This document shows, piece after piece, positions 13,902-21,171 of a stretch of DNA of 41,972 bases (within the stretch, counting starts at the first letter, position 1; each line of letters starts with the position of its first letter). The notes below the pieces were generated by a model that saw only the letters and a list, made by a program, of their open reading frames with translations, was not told the origin of the DNA and searched no databases. The translations under genes and the position numbers were made by a program. The DNA comes from Chloroflexota bacterium (lineage in GTDB: Bacteria; Chloroflexota; Anaerolineae; SpSt-313): NCBI GenBank assembly GCA_029553955.1, contig JAKPJZ010000140.1, positions 1 to 41,972 of the forward strand, written 5' to 3'.

Positions 13902-16672
13902 GCGAATTGCCTCTGCCAGACTGCCTGCAGGGATTATGGGAGCATCTACTGATCCTCACCTACGGCGCCGACCTGGTCTTCTTCGAGGGCGCGCTTTGGC
14001 GCCAAATGCGCGAAAGCTGTCGCAACAGGATCATCCTGGCCGACGGCCAGCAATACCTCAAAGCATGTGCCGACTATGCGCGCATGGGAATGGTGCGCCA
14101 TCTCAACCAGCGTTACGTGGCCGAAGGCATCTTCTCGCCTCGTGCTGCGCACGCGAAGCTGATCCTTCTGGCCAATGCAGAGTGTGGCCGTCTCCTCGTC
14201 GGCAGCGGCAACCTGGGCCTCGACGGCTACGCTGCTGGAGGCGAGCTGTTCACTCAGTACGATTTCTCACCTGATGCACCTGAGTGGCTTGGCGCTTTTG
14301 TCGCTGTGCGTGAGGTGACCGAGCTCCTGAAACACCGCGGCTACATCGGCCCGCTGGCCTCGGAGCGCCTGGACTACTTGTGGGAGCATATCCCTTGGAT
14401 CTTCCGTCCGGTGCTGACCGGCGAACGGCCGGTGAGGCACAACCTGGACACCAGCTTCCTGGAACAGATGCGGCAAGCCGTCGGTGGAGAACCTGTCGAC
14501 GAGTTGTGGATCCTTGCTCCCTTCTATGACAATGAAGCAGTAGCTCTGGAGAGGCTACTGAAGACCCTCGGTCCCCGATTGGCCACCATCTTGGTGCAGC
14601 CCGGCCGTACCTCCGCGAACCGGGTTGCGCTGGAGAGAGTCTTGCACTGTCTGCCTGGCCGCTGTCAGGTGCGTCTCTATAGCAAGAGCGCCGAGGACCC
14701 ATATGTCCACGCCAAGCTCTATCTTGCGAAACTGCGCAAGAGAGCTGTCTGTCTACAGGGCTCCCCGAACCTATCGCAGGTGGCCATGCTGCTGACGGAT
14801 CCCTGTGGCAATATCGAGGTGGCCAACCTCCTGTCGGGGCCGCGCGATGGGTTCGATGGTCTCCTGGCAGCGCTCGATATCGGGCCGCCATTGGATGATC
14901 TGGAAGGGATCGACCTGGTCGTGCCAGGGCAGGGCGCAGACGACAGCGCAGAGGGTTGGCAACTGATTGGGGGCGAGTGGACCGAGGGCACGCTGCGGCT
15001 GCGCTACCGAGGTCTGCTGCCCGACTTGCGCGGAGCGACGCTCCTGATCGGCGATGTGACGCTTCCCATCGAGGGCTATGCGTTGGAGCCGCAGTGCATC
15101 GTGCTGCGTCTGTCTTCTAATATGGCCCGTCTTCTGGAGGCGGCGGCGCCCGTCTCGATCTGTCTGGGCAGCAACGAGGAAGCCGTCTCCAACCCGATCT
15201 TTCCCTGCAACCGCGCGTCCCTCGATGCAGTGCTTCAGGTGCCTACGATAGGCATCACACCGCCGCACATCCGCGACTTGGAGCTGGATGATGACGAGCT
15301 CTCGCAGCTGCTGGCGGAGCTAGACTCCGCGCTAGTCATCGACCGCCGCAGCGTGTGGCAACTGGCAGGCCAACCTCCGCCGAACACAGAGGGCGAAGAT
15401 GGCGACGAGGCGCTGCGTGTCGACTATGCCGATATCGACTATGAGAGGCTACGTCAGCATCCCAGAATCCAGCAGTACATCCGAGGTCGCATGGGCAAAG
15501 GGCCTTCCGCCCAGACACGCCTGCAGCTCATCCTCAATGCCATCACTGACCACTTCCAGGGGCTGCTGGATCCTGCGCACACGCTCGAGGCCGTGGCGCA
15601 GGCCATCGCTGAGGTGAGCAAGGAGAGCGACCAGGACGAGGATGCCGAGGATGAAGGTGAGGGTGGCAGCGGCCATGGCGGGCCGTCTGGCCAGCGCACT
15701 CTGGCTCAGCGAACGCGGCGAGCCCTGAGGGGCTTCATACGGCGCTACTTGCGAGGCGTTCAGAGTCGGGATTTCCGGGAGGTAGCCGGCTTCCACGTGA
15801 TGGCCCTCAACTATGCGATCTTCTCCTATCTGCTCTGGCGACTGATGGGCAAGGATTGGGTGGAGCCCGAGTTCCTGCTGGATGCGTTGCTGCGCATGTG
15901 GGCGTTCTTCTGGGGTGACCATACACATCGAGCGTACTATGACGAACTGCGTGAGGAGGAGCAGGCTGACCTCGTGGCACTGGCCGCCGAATACCAAGCC
16001 GATGCCATCCAGATCGCGGCGCTCTACCAGGGCGCCATCTGGACGCGTTCCGAGGGCCACGAGGCACAGCGACTGGCTCTGCGCGACTTTTCACGGCACC
16101 TACTGTGTCGGCCACCCAGATTGATGATGCCAGAGGTGCTCGAGCGCGCTTCGCTTCTTGCGGAGCAGTTCAATCGGTACGATCCGCCGTTGCCCTCGGA
16201 AATGGCTGGTGCTCTGGCCACGCTGGCGCAATATGATACGCGGCGCACGTTCTTGTACGCGGTGGAGGCCAGTCACGGCTATCGTGATGGCAGTTGTACG
16301 TTCGAACGAGTTCCAGTGGCAGCCCGGCGCCAGCCGGTGACGGTCTTGGTTCTGCAGGCCGACGACGCAATGAAGGACATGGAGTCAGGGCTGGGGCTGC
16401 TGCGGGATTGGATGCGATTCGAGGGGTTGGACTACTACCGCATTGCCGTGCCCGATGCTGACGGAAAGCGCCGGATGCTCTTCTATGATGTGCTCAGATC
16501 CGAAGGCGTGTACTGGGATAGGCAGGCTGGCGGAGCACCACAGGACTTTGGTCCGGTGAGCGCCTCCCAAGTGGCGTGGGGGATCGGCCTCGAGCGGCTT
16601 CGGAGGCTGGCGGCCGAGGCAGATGCCAGGGTACTCGAGACGCGCGCCGGCAGATGCCGCTTGGCGTCGTGA
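13898..16672 (+). CDS. Double-HKD phospholipase-D-superfamily protein, putative nuclease
   Basis: This 924-aa protein carries two PLD-type half-sites. The first is HAKLILL (His85, Lys87) followed by GSGN (102-105). The second is VHAKLYL (His271, Lys273) followed by GSPN (288-291). Two HxK motifs with GS-x-N in one chain form a complete PLD active site by intramolecular pairing, as in bacterial HKD phosphodiesterases and nucleases. The usual Asp of HKD is not obvious. Residues 340-480 look beta-rich. A very acidic Asp/Glu/Gly linker sits near 575-592. The C-terminal 330 residues are helical and unassigned. GTG 13898 overlaps the upstream stop (GTGA) and has GGAG nine nt upstream. There is no signal peptide, so it is cytoplasmic. 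Nucleic acid is a more likely substrate than lipid given this architecture and operon, but that is inferred. Confidence 0.88.
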   Translation: MSELPLPDCLQGLWEHLLILTYGADLVFFEGALWRQMRESCRNRIILADGQQYLKACADYARMGMVRHLNQRYVAEGIFSPRAAHAKLILLANAECGRLLVGSGNLGLDGYAAGGELFTQYDFSPDAPEWLGAFVAVREVTELLKHRGYIGPLASERLDYLWEHIPWIFRPVLTGERPVRHNLDTSFLEQMRQAVGGEPVDELWILAPFYDNEAVALERLLKTLGPRLATILVQPGRTSANRVALERVLHCLPGRCQVRLYSKSAEDPYVHAKLYLAKLRKRAVCLQGSPNLSQVAMLLTDPCGNIEVANLLSGPRDGFDGLLAALDIGPPLDDLEGIDLVVPGQGADDSAEGWQLIGGEWTEGTLRLRYRGLLPDLRGATLLIGDVTLPIEGYALEPQCIVLRLSSNMARLLEAAAPVSICLGSNEEAVSNPIFPCNRASLDAVLQVPTIGITPPHIRDLELDDDELSQLLAELDSALVIDRRSVWQLAGQPPPNTEGEDGDEALRVDYADIDYERLRQHPRIQQYIRGRMGKGPSAQTRLQLILNAITDHFQGLLDPAHTLEAVAQAIAEVSKESDQDEDAEDEGEGGSGHGGPSGQRTLAQRTRRALRGFIRRYLRGVQSRDFREVAGFHVMALNYAIFSYLLWRLMGKDWVEPEFLLDALLRMWAFFWGDHTHRAYYDELREEEQADLVALAAEYQADAIQIAALYQGAIWTRSEGHEAQRLALRDFSRHLLCRPPRLMMPEVLERASLLAEQFNRYDPPLPSEMAGALATLAQYDTRRTFLYAVEASHGYRDGSCTFERVPVAARRQPVTVLVLQADDAMKDMESGLGLLRDWMRFEGLDYYRIAVPDADGKRRMLFYDVLRSEGVYWDRQAGGAPQDFGPVSASQVAWGIGLERLRRLAAEADARVLETRAGRCRLAS

Positions 16673-16814
16673 ACTCGGAACGCGCGGCCTTCGGAGATGC
16701 ATAATCCAATGGCCGGCGCACCTGCAGGCAGAGCGGCGCTGAGAAACCCGGCCAACCGGCAGACTGAGAGGGGAGCGGCGCCAGAGCACTGCAACGACAC
16801 CTCCATCCGGCTAC

Positions 16815-16859
16815 CATTCTGAACGACCTTCGGCCGGAGGCCGGAGCGAGCTCAGAATG
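16815..16859. repeat. CATTCTGA inverted repeat
   Basis: 8-bp ends CATTCTGA (16815-16822) and TCAGAATG (16852-16859) enclose a CCGGAGG/CCTTCGG palindromic core. It resembles a small REP-like element and lies 143 nt after the PLD gene, where it could also act as a transcript end. Confidence 0.5.
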
Positions 16860-16947
16860 ACAAAGCGATGCTGTGGTGATAGCACTGCCTGGCCCACTTC
16901 CTCCTGGCGCAACGCAGCGCCACGTCGCGCTCGGTGGCGCGAACCAG

Positions 16948-17091
16948 CCTATCCCCCCCGTGGGGGGGACGGTGGGGGGTTCCTCGCGCTGCGGCGTGGC
17001 GCCACGGCGCAGGCGGCCCCGACAAGTCGGGGAGTCCGGGCCTCCAGCCTATCCCCCCGTGGGGGGACGGTGGGGGGTTCCTCATGAGGAG
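16948..17091. repeat. G-run palindromic repeats upstream of hicBA
   Basis: Two direct copies of a CCTATCCCCCC-GTGGGGGG-ACGGTGGGGGGTTCCTC unit (16948-16986 and 17048-17083) flank a CCCCGACAAGTCGGGGAGTC unit (17017-17040). The same pieces recur at 18013-18386 on the other side of hicBA. No gene was seen in the rest of 16673-17351. Confidence 0.7.
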
Positions 17092-17295
17092 GCTTCGTCC
17101 TCGTGGCGCGGCGGCTTGAGCCCCGCGGGGACCCCGGACGCACAGCCCTGGCGCGGGTGGATATCGGGTTGCCCGGTTGTGAACCCCGTCCTGCGGGTTT
17201 GTCGGGCCACACAGACAGAGCAACGCGTGGGACCCTGGAGGAGCGCCACGCTTGCGGCTGCCGACAGGAAAGCGCTGATGCGGGTTGACGAGGCA

Positions 17296-17304
17296 TGGTA
17301 TAAT
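17296..17304 (+). promoter_or_regulatory. Extended -10 promoter of hicBA
   Basis: TGG-TATAAT (17296-17304) is an extended -10 element. No good -35 lies 17 nt upstream (TGATGC). The predicted start is near 17311, giving a 40-nt leader to ATG 17352. Confidence 0.6.
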
Positions 17305-17351
17305 GGAGATGGATGAGCGCGTATCGTCCGCAGAGTGAGGACGGTGTAGCG

Positions 17352-17669
17352 ATGCAATACATCGTGGTGACGATTGCGGTGTGGCGTGAAGAGGATGTCT
17401 GGGTGTCGAGGTGCCTGGAGCTGGGCACGGTGAGCGAGGGCGACACTGAGCAGGAAGCGCTGGACAACATCAAAGAGGCGACGGAGTCGTTCCTCGACAC
17501 CCTGGAGGATCTGGGTGAGTGCCAGCAGGTCCTGAAAGAAAAGGGGGTTGTAGTCCACGCGCTGGGCCCGGCGGAGGGGCCGGCAATCGAGCGGCCCATT
17601 GAGGTTCCGCGGGGACGGAGGGCCATCCGGCCTGCCGTGTTCCCTGTATCCTGCGCTGCGACGGCATGA
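17352..17669 (+). CDS. hicB: HicB-family antitoxin
   Basis: HicB antitoxins bind and neutralise HicA and usually repress their own promoter. The 105-aa product begins with MQYIVVTIAVWREEDVW and has the HicB partial RNase-H-like fold (SRCLELGTVSEGDTEQEALDNIKEA). The remaining residues after about 75 (GPAEGPAIERPIEVPRGRRA and on) may be a degenerate DNA-binding or linker tail; no clear helix-turn-helix is visible. ATG 17352 was preferred over the in-frame ATG 17313, which lies almost at the predicted transcription start. The stop overlaps hicA (ATGA). The order hicB-hicA, antitoxin first, is the less usual but known arrangement. Confidence 0.85.
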   Translation: MQYIVVTIAVWREEDVWVSRCLELGTVSEGDTEQEALDNIKEATESFLDTLEDLGECQQVLKEKGVVVHALGPAEGPAIERPIEVPRGRRAIRPAVFPVSCAATA

Positions 17670-17917
17670 CGCACCGCAGGCGCTTCTCGAGCGACGAGGT
17701 CGTGAGCGCCCTGCTGCGCGCAGGCTTCGAGGCGCGCCGGAAGCCCAAAGGCAGCCACCTGACGCTGACCAAACTGCGACCTGACGGGCGAGGGCACTAC
17801 ACGGCAACTGTGGTGCTTGGCCGGCATGAGATCAAGGACCCAACCCTCGATGGCATCCTTGAGCAGGCGCACCTGAGCTATGAGGAGCTGCTCGAGTTCG
17901 CCAAGGTCAAGAAGTAG
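17666..17917 (+). CDS. hicA: HicA-family mRNA interferase toxin
   Basis: HicA is a small double-stranded-RNA-binding-fold RNase that cuts mRNA and halts growth when HicB is lost. The 83-aa product has the family pattern: FSSDEVVSALLRAGFEARRKPKGSHLTLTK, with the catalytic His in GSH (about residue 30), and KDPTLDGILEQAHLSYEEL near the end. It starts with an ATGA overlap on hicB. It is somewhat longer than the shortest HicA proteins, with an RPDGRGHYTATVVLGRH strand insert. A strong terminator follows 18 nt after the stop. Confidence 0.88.
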   Translation: MTHRRRFSSDEVVSALLRAGFEARRKPKGSHLTLTKLRPDGRGHYTATVVLGRHEIKDPTLDGILEQAHLSYEELLEFAKVKK

Positions 17918-17935
17918 CCTCCGCGCTACTCTGGA

Positions 17936-17982
17936 AAGTCTCCCGACGAGGTCGGTTCATGACCGACCTCGTCGGGAGACTT
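17936..17982. terminator. Terminator after hicBA
   Basis: Perfect 21-bp arms (17936-17956 and 17962-17982) with a 5-nt loop, followed by TGTGTTTT. It is a good Rho-independent terminator for hicBA. Confidence 0.85.
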
Positions 17983-18012
17983 GTGTTTTGAGGCACGCCG
18001 GCCAGCTCGCAG

Positions 18013-18386
18013 CGACCAACCTATCCCTCCCCGCGGGGGGCGCCGTACCGCGGCGGGGGCGGCGTGACAGCGGCACGTAACGGCGGGGGCGGTTCACGAA
18101 CCGCCCCCCACAGGCTGCGGACCCGGCCCATCCCTCCCCGTGGGGGGTTCCTCGCGCTGCGGCGTGGCGCCACGGCGAGCGCCTGGATGGGCCGGATGGG
18201 GATCGCCGGCATGCCGACTTGCTGCTTATGCGGCGTTTCACCCTCACCCCGGCCCTCTCCCTCGGAGGGAGAGGGGGAGGGGTTCCTCGCGCTGCGGCGT
18301 GGCACCGCGTGGCACGCGGCCCCGACAAGTCGGGGAGTCCGGGCCTCCGGCCTATCCCCCCGGCGGGGGGGGACGGTGGGGGGTCG
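18013..18386. repeat. G-run and GTTCCTCGCGCTGCGG repeat cluster after hicBA
   Basis: Pieces include CCTATCCCTCCCCGCGGGGGG at 18019, GGTTCCTCGCGCTGCGGCG at 18146 and again at 18280, CCCCGACAAGTCGGGGAGTC at about 18320 and CCCCCGGCGGGGGGGACGG at 18356. All are related to the cluster at 16948-17091, so hicBA is bracketed by the same repeat family. No gene is visible; the right edge ends at the esterase stop. Confidence 0.7.
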
Positions 18387-18387
18387 C

Positions 18388-19161
18388 CTACGCCCCCGGC
18401 TCGCCGAGCACGTCACGCAAGAAGCGGCGCACCTCGACGTCCCAGAAGGGCCATTCGTGGCGGCCGTCGTACTCGCTGTACTCGACATCGACCCCCAGCG
18501 TGCGGCACTGCTCGCAGAAGAGCAGGCTGAGCGGGTAGACGTCCTCCTGCCGCCCGCAGCTCACCCAGAGCCGCGGCAGGGACCGGCCGCCCTGCGCCGC
18601 GCGCGCCAGCCAGGCCGCGGGGTCGTGCTCGCCGCCGGCCAGCCTGGTCAGGTCGCCAAAGAGGCAGGCAAACTCGGGCAGGCGCGGGTCGTCGGCGTGC
18701 GCCTGCAGGAAGGCCAGCGAGAGCGCGCCGGAAAAGCTGGCCGCGGCGCAGTAGCGCTCGGGATGCAGCAAGGCCGCCTTCATGGCGCCGTAGCCGCCCA
18801 TCGAGTTGCCGGCGATCATGGTGCGCTCGCGGCTGGGCGCGATGCCGAAAACGTCCTGCAGGTAGCGCGGCAGCTCGTCGACCAGGTAGGAGAAGTAGCG
18901 TTGGCCGTTGGGCTGGTCGGCGTAAAAGCTGCGGCCCACCGAGGGCATGACCACCACCAGGCCGTAGGCGCGGGCCACGGTCTCGATGGTGGTGTAGCGC
19001 TGCCAGGCTGAGGCGTCGTCGCTGAGGCCGTGCAGCAGGTAGAGCACGCGGCGCCGGCTCAGCGGGACGCCCTGCATCTCGGCGGGGTCGGGCACGATGA
19101 GGTTCAGCGGCAGGTTCACCTGCACCGTGGCCGGCGAGTGGTCGATACGGACAAGTGCCAT
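18388..19161 (-). CDS. Alpha/beta-hydrolase esterase (esterase D/ feruloyl-esterase-like family)
   Basis: This is predicted to be a carboxylesterase of the putative-esterase family that includes S-formylglutathione hydrolase, acetyl-xylan esterases and mycolyltransferases. The 257-aa product has the oxyanion segment YLLHGLSDDASAW and the nucleophile elbow GNSMGGYGA (Ser about 119). The acid is in CGRQEDVY (about 208) and the catalytic His in DGRHEWPFWD (about 235). No signal peptide is visible, so it is cytoplasmic. ATG 19161 has a perfect AGGAGG seven nt upstream. Substrate is unknown. The neighbouring sugar symporter, in the same direction but 400 bp away, is a weak hint at carbohydrate esters. 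Confidence 0.88.
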   Translation of the reverse strand: MALVRIDHSPATVQVNLPLNLIVPDPAEMQGVPLSRRRVLYLLHGLSDDASAWQRYTTIETVARAYGLVVVMPSVGRSFYADQPNGQRYFSYLVDELPRYLQDVFGIAPSRERTMIAGNSMGGYGAMKAALLHPERYCAAASFSGALSLAFLQAHADDPRLPEFACLFGDLTRLAGGEHDPAAWLARAAQGGRSLPRLWVSCGRQEDVYPLSLLFCEQCRTLGVDVEYSEYDGRHEWPFWDVEVRRFLRDVLGEPGA

Positions 19162-19213
19162 AGCTCAACCTCCTGTGGTTAGCGAAGCTTCGCCTCGAGC
19201 CGACGAGGATATT

Positions 19214-19334
19214 CACCGCAGAGGCGCAGAGGACGCGGAGGTTGCATAGGCAAGGCCGGCGCCCTCCGTGTTCGCATGGAGCATCGCCCCGTAAGGGCGC
19301 TCCCATCCGTACAACCTCTGCGCCCTCTGCGGTG
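19214..19334. repeat. CCGCAGAGGCGCAGAGG inverted repeat
   Basis: The left arm (19214-19244) and right arm (19312-19334) share CACCGCAGAGGCGCAGAGG units in inverted order around a ~67-nt loop. A single arm of the same family is at 31229-31260. With the MITE-like element that follows, it fills the 19162-19558 gap; no gene was seen. Confidence 0.65.
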
Positions 19335-19364
19335 AGATCTTGCCTCAATCGTTGAGAAACCGCA

Positions 19365-19532
19365 ACTACTCAGCCCATCATGCTGAGTCATCTGAACCGC
19401 GAAGAACGCCAAGGGCGCGAAGGCAGCGCGATGCTTCTGAAGGAAGGACTCATCTGTCTCCCTTGGCGTCTCCTTCGCGTTCTTGGCGCCCTTCGCGGTT
19501 CAGGATGCCACTCACATCACATGCTGAGTAGT
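19365..19532. mobile_element. MITE-like element, copy 1 (168 bp)
   Basis: Perfect 10-bp terminal inverted repeats ACTACTCAGC (19365-19374) and GCTGAGTAGT (19523-19532) continue inward to imperfect CTGAACCGCGAAG arms. The interior has GCGAAGAACGCCAAGGGCG units facing inverted units. A second copy, inverted and differing at roughly one base in ten, is at 40896-41064. There is no coding capacity and no clear target-site duplication. Confidence 0.8.
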
Positions 19533-19558
19533 CACGAGAAGCCAAGGTATGAAGGTGT

Positions 19559-20854
19559 CTAGACGCCGAGGTCGCCCGGCGCCGCCTTGGCCGGCCTAAA
19601 GTTGATGAAGAAGGAGAACACCAGGCTGATGAGCATCAAGGCTGGCGGGAAGACGGTCAGCAAAAAGCGCGCGGCGTTGCCCGGCTGCGGGCCGGGGTTG
19701 AGGCCGCTCTCAAAGCCAAAGAGGACGAAGACCAGGTAAAAGGCGGCACTGGTGAAGAGGCCGTTGAGGCGGTTCATGAACCCCAGCGCGTTGGAGATGA
19801 TGCCCTCGCGGCGCACGTTGTGCTTCGCCGTGTCTTCATCCATGATCTTGGCGCCGATGAGGTCCATGGTGGTGATGACGCCGGCAAAGCCAAAGCCGAC
19901 CAGCGCGCTGGCAGCGATGGCGGTGGGCAACGAGTTGGCAAAGTAGAGCGGGATGAACGTCACCATCAGCGTGGCCAGCGCGATGCGCCACACCGGGATC
20001 AGCGTAAAGCGCTTCACCAGCCTGGCCCAGATAGAGACGCAGCCGATGGCGATGAGCAGCACCGCGGCGAAGAGAAAGGTCGCCTGGCTGTCGGACAGGT
20101 CGAGCGCGTACTTGACGAAGAAGGGCATCGACGCCAGCACCAGCGACATGGCGGCGCTGTAGAAGGCGTTGGCCAGCCCTGCGATCCAGAACTTGCCGTT
20201 GGTGACCAAGCTCTTGATGCTATCCCACAATTGGGGTTTGGGCTCCGCGGGGCCGGGGGCGGTCTCGCGCGACGACAGGCTCATGTAGAGGATGACCGCG
20301 CCACCCAGCAGGCCGTAGAGGATCGACGTCAGGCTGTAGCCCAGCGCGCCGGTGACCAGAGGCGTCAGCGCGATGCTGATGATCATGGCCACGAGCTGGA
20401 ACGCCTGACGCAGCGCGTTGGCCGACGCCCGCTCGGCGTCGCTGCGGAAGAGCTCGGGGAAGAGGGCGCCGTAGGCGGCGTTGATCACCGAGTCGAGCGT
20501 GCCGGTGAGGATGTAGAAGAGCATGGCATAGGCCAAGAGCGCGTTGCCCGTCAGGAAGGCCGGGGTGCTGTAGAAGGCGATGAGGCCCAGCACCAAGAGC
20601 GGCGTGCCGATGACCAGCCAGGGCCGCCGCCGCCCCCAGCGCGTGCGCGTGCGGTCCGACAGAAAGCCATACACCGGGTTGTCGATGGCGTCGATGAAGG
20701 TGTAGATGAAGAGGATGAGCGAGAACTGGACCGTGGTCAGCCCCAGTTTGCCGACGTAGTAGATGGCGGCGTAGGTCTTGAGAATGTTGATGGGGATGGA
20801 TGTGCCGAACATGCCGACGGCATAGTTGAAGGACTTTAGTCTGGACGAGGCCAT
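19559..20854 (-). CDS. GPH-family (MelB-like) sugar:cation symporter
   Basis: This is an inner-membrane secondary transporter of the major facilitator superfamily, glycoside-pentoside-hexuronide group. The 431-aa product has about twelve hydrophobic segments. It also has the diagnostic loop motif DAIDNPVYGFLSDRTRTRWGRRRPW (shown as DAIDNPVYGFLSDRT and RTRWGRRRPW) between helices 2 and 3, with the conserved Asp pair. ATG 20854 has GGGAGGTG nine nt upstream. The substrate cannot be told from sequence. It has its own promoter, diverging from the histidine kinase gene. The gene is intact. Confidence 0.9.
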   Translation of the reverse strand: MASSRLKSFNYAVGMFGTSIPINILKTYAAIYYVGKLGLTTVQFSLILFIYTFIDAIDNPVYGFLSDRTRTRWGRRRPWLVIGTPLLVLGLIAFYSTPAFLTGNALLAYAMLFYILTGTLDSVINAAYGALFPELFRSDAERASANALRQAFQLVAMIISIALTPLVTGALGYSLTSILYGLLGGAVILYMSLSSRETAPGPAEPKPQLWDSIKSLVTNGKFWIAGLANAFYSAAMSLVLASMPFFVKYALDLSDSQATFLFAAVLLIAIGCVSIWARLVKRFTLIPVWRIALATLMVTFIPLYFANSLPTAIAASALVGFGFAGVITTMDLIGAKIMDEDTAKHNVRREGIISNALGFMNRLNGLFTSAAFYLVFVLFGFESGLNPGPQPGNAARFLLTVFPPALMLISLVFSFFINFRPAKAAPGDLGV

Positions 20855-20938
20855 GGCGGGTCACCTCCCTGCCTGGAGCGGCGGCAGCGCCGGGCATGCA
20901 CCCTGACCGCAGCCGCCGGCGCGGTTCCCTCTGCCGCA

Positions 20939-20966
20939 ATTGTAGCACTCTTTGGGGAGTGTACAA
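20939..20966 (-). promoter_or_regulatory. Promoter of the GPH symporter gene
   Basis: TTGTAC (20961-20966), a 16-nt spacer and TACAAT (20939-20944) are on the minus strand. The 20855-21171 gap otherwise holds the kinase leader, where I see no clear plus-strand promoter. Confidence 0.6.
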
Positions 20967-21171
20967 AGCGCAGCAGGCATGCCTCAGGACTACCGCCGAC
21001 CGGGCAGCCAGACCTCGCACGCCCATCAGAACCCCCTTCGTGGCGAGCGCCGGGGAGCAGCGGAGCAGATATCCGGCAGTGGCCGCGCTGCGCTTGCGAA
21101 CTGGCCCACCTCTTGCTGAATCACGGGGGCGCGCGCTCGCCCCACTGGGCGCACGCCCTGAGAGAGGCAAT

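Noticed and set aside
17313..17351. Upstream ATG as start of hicB
   Set aside because: The ATG at 17313 lies about at the transcription start predicted from TGGTATAAT and adds 13 non-conserved residues.
16948..18386. Prophage or integron attachment region around hicBA
   Set aside because: No integrase, tRNA gene or phage gene is visible; only short repeats are shared.
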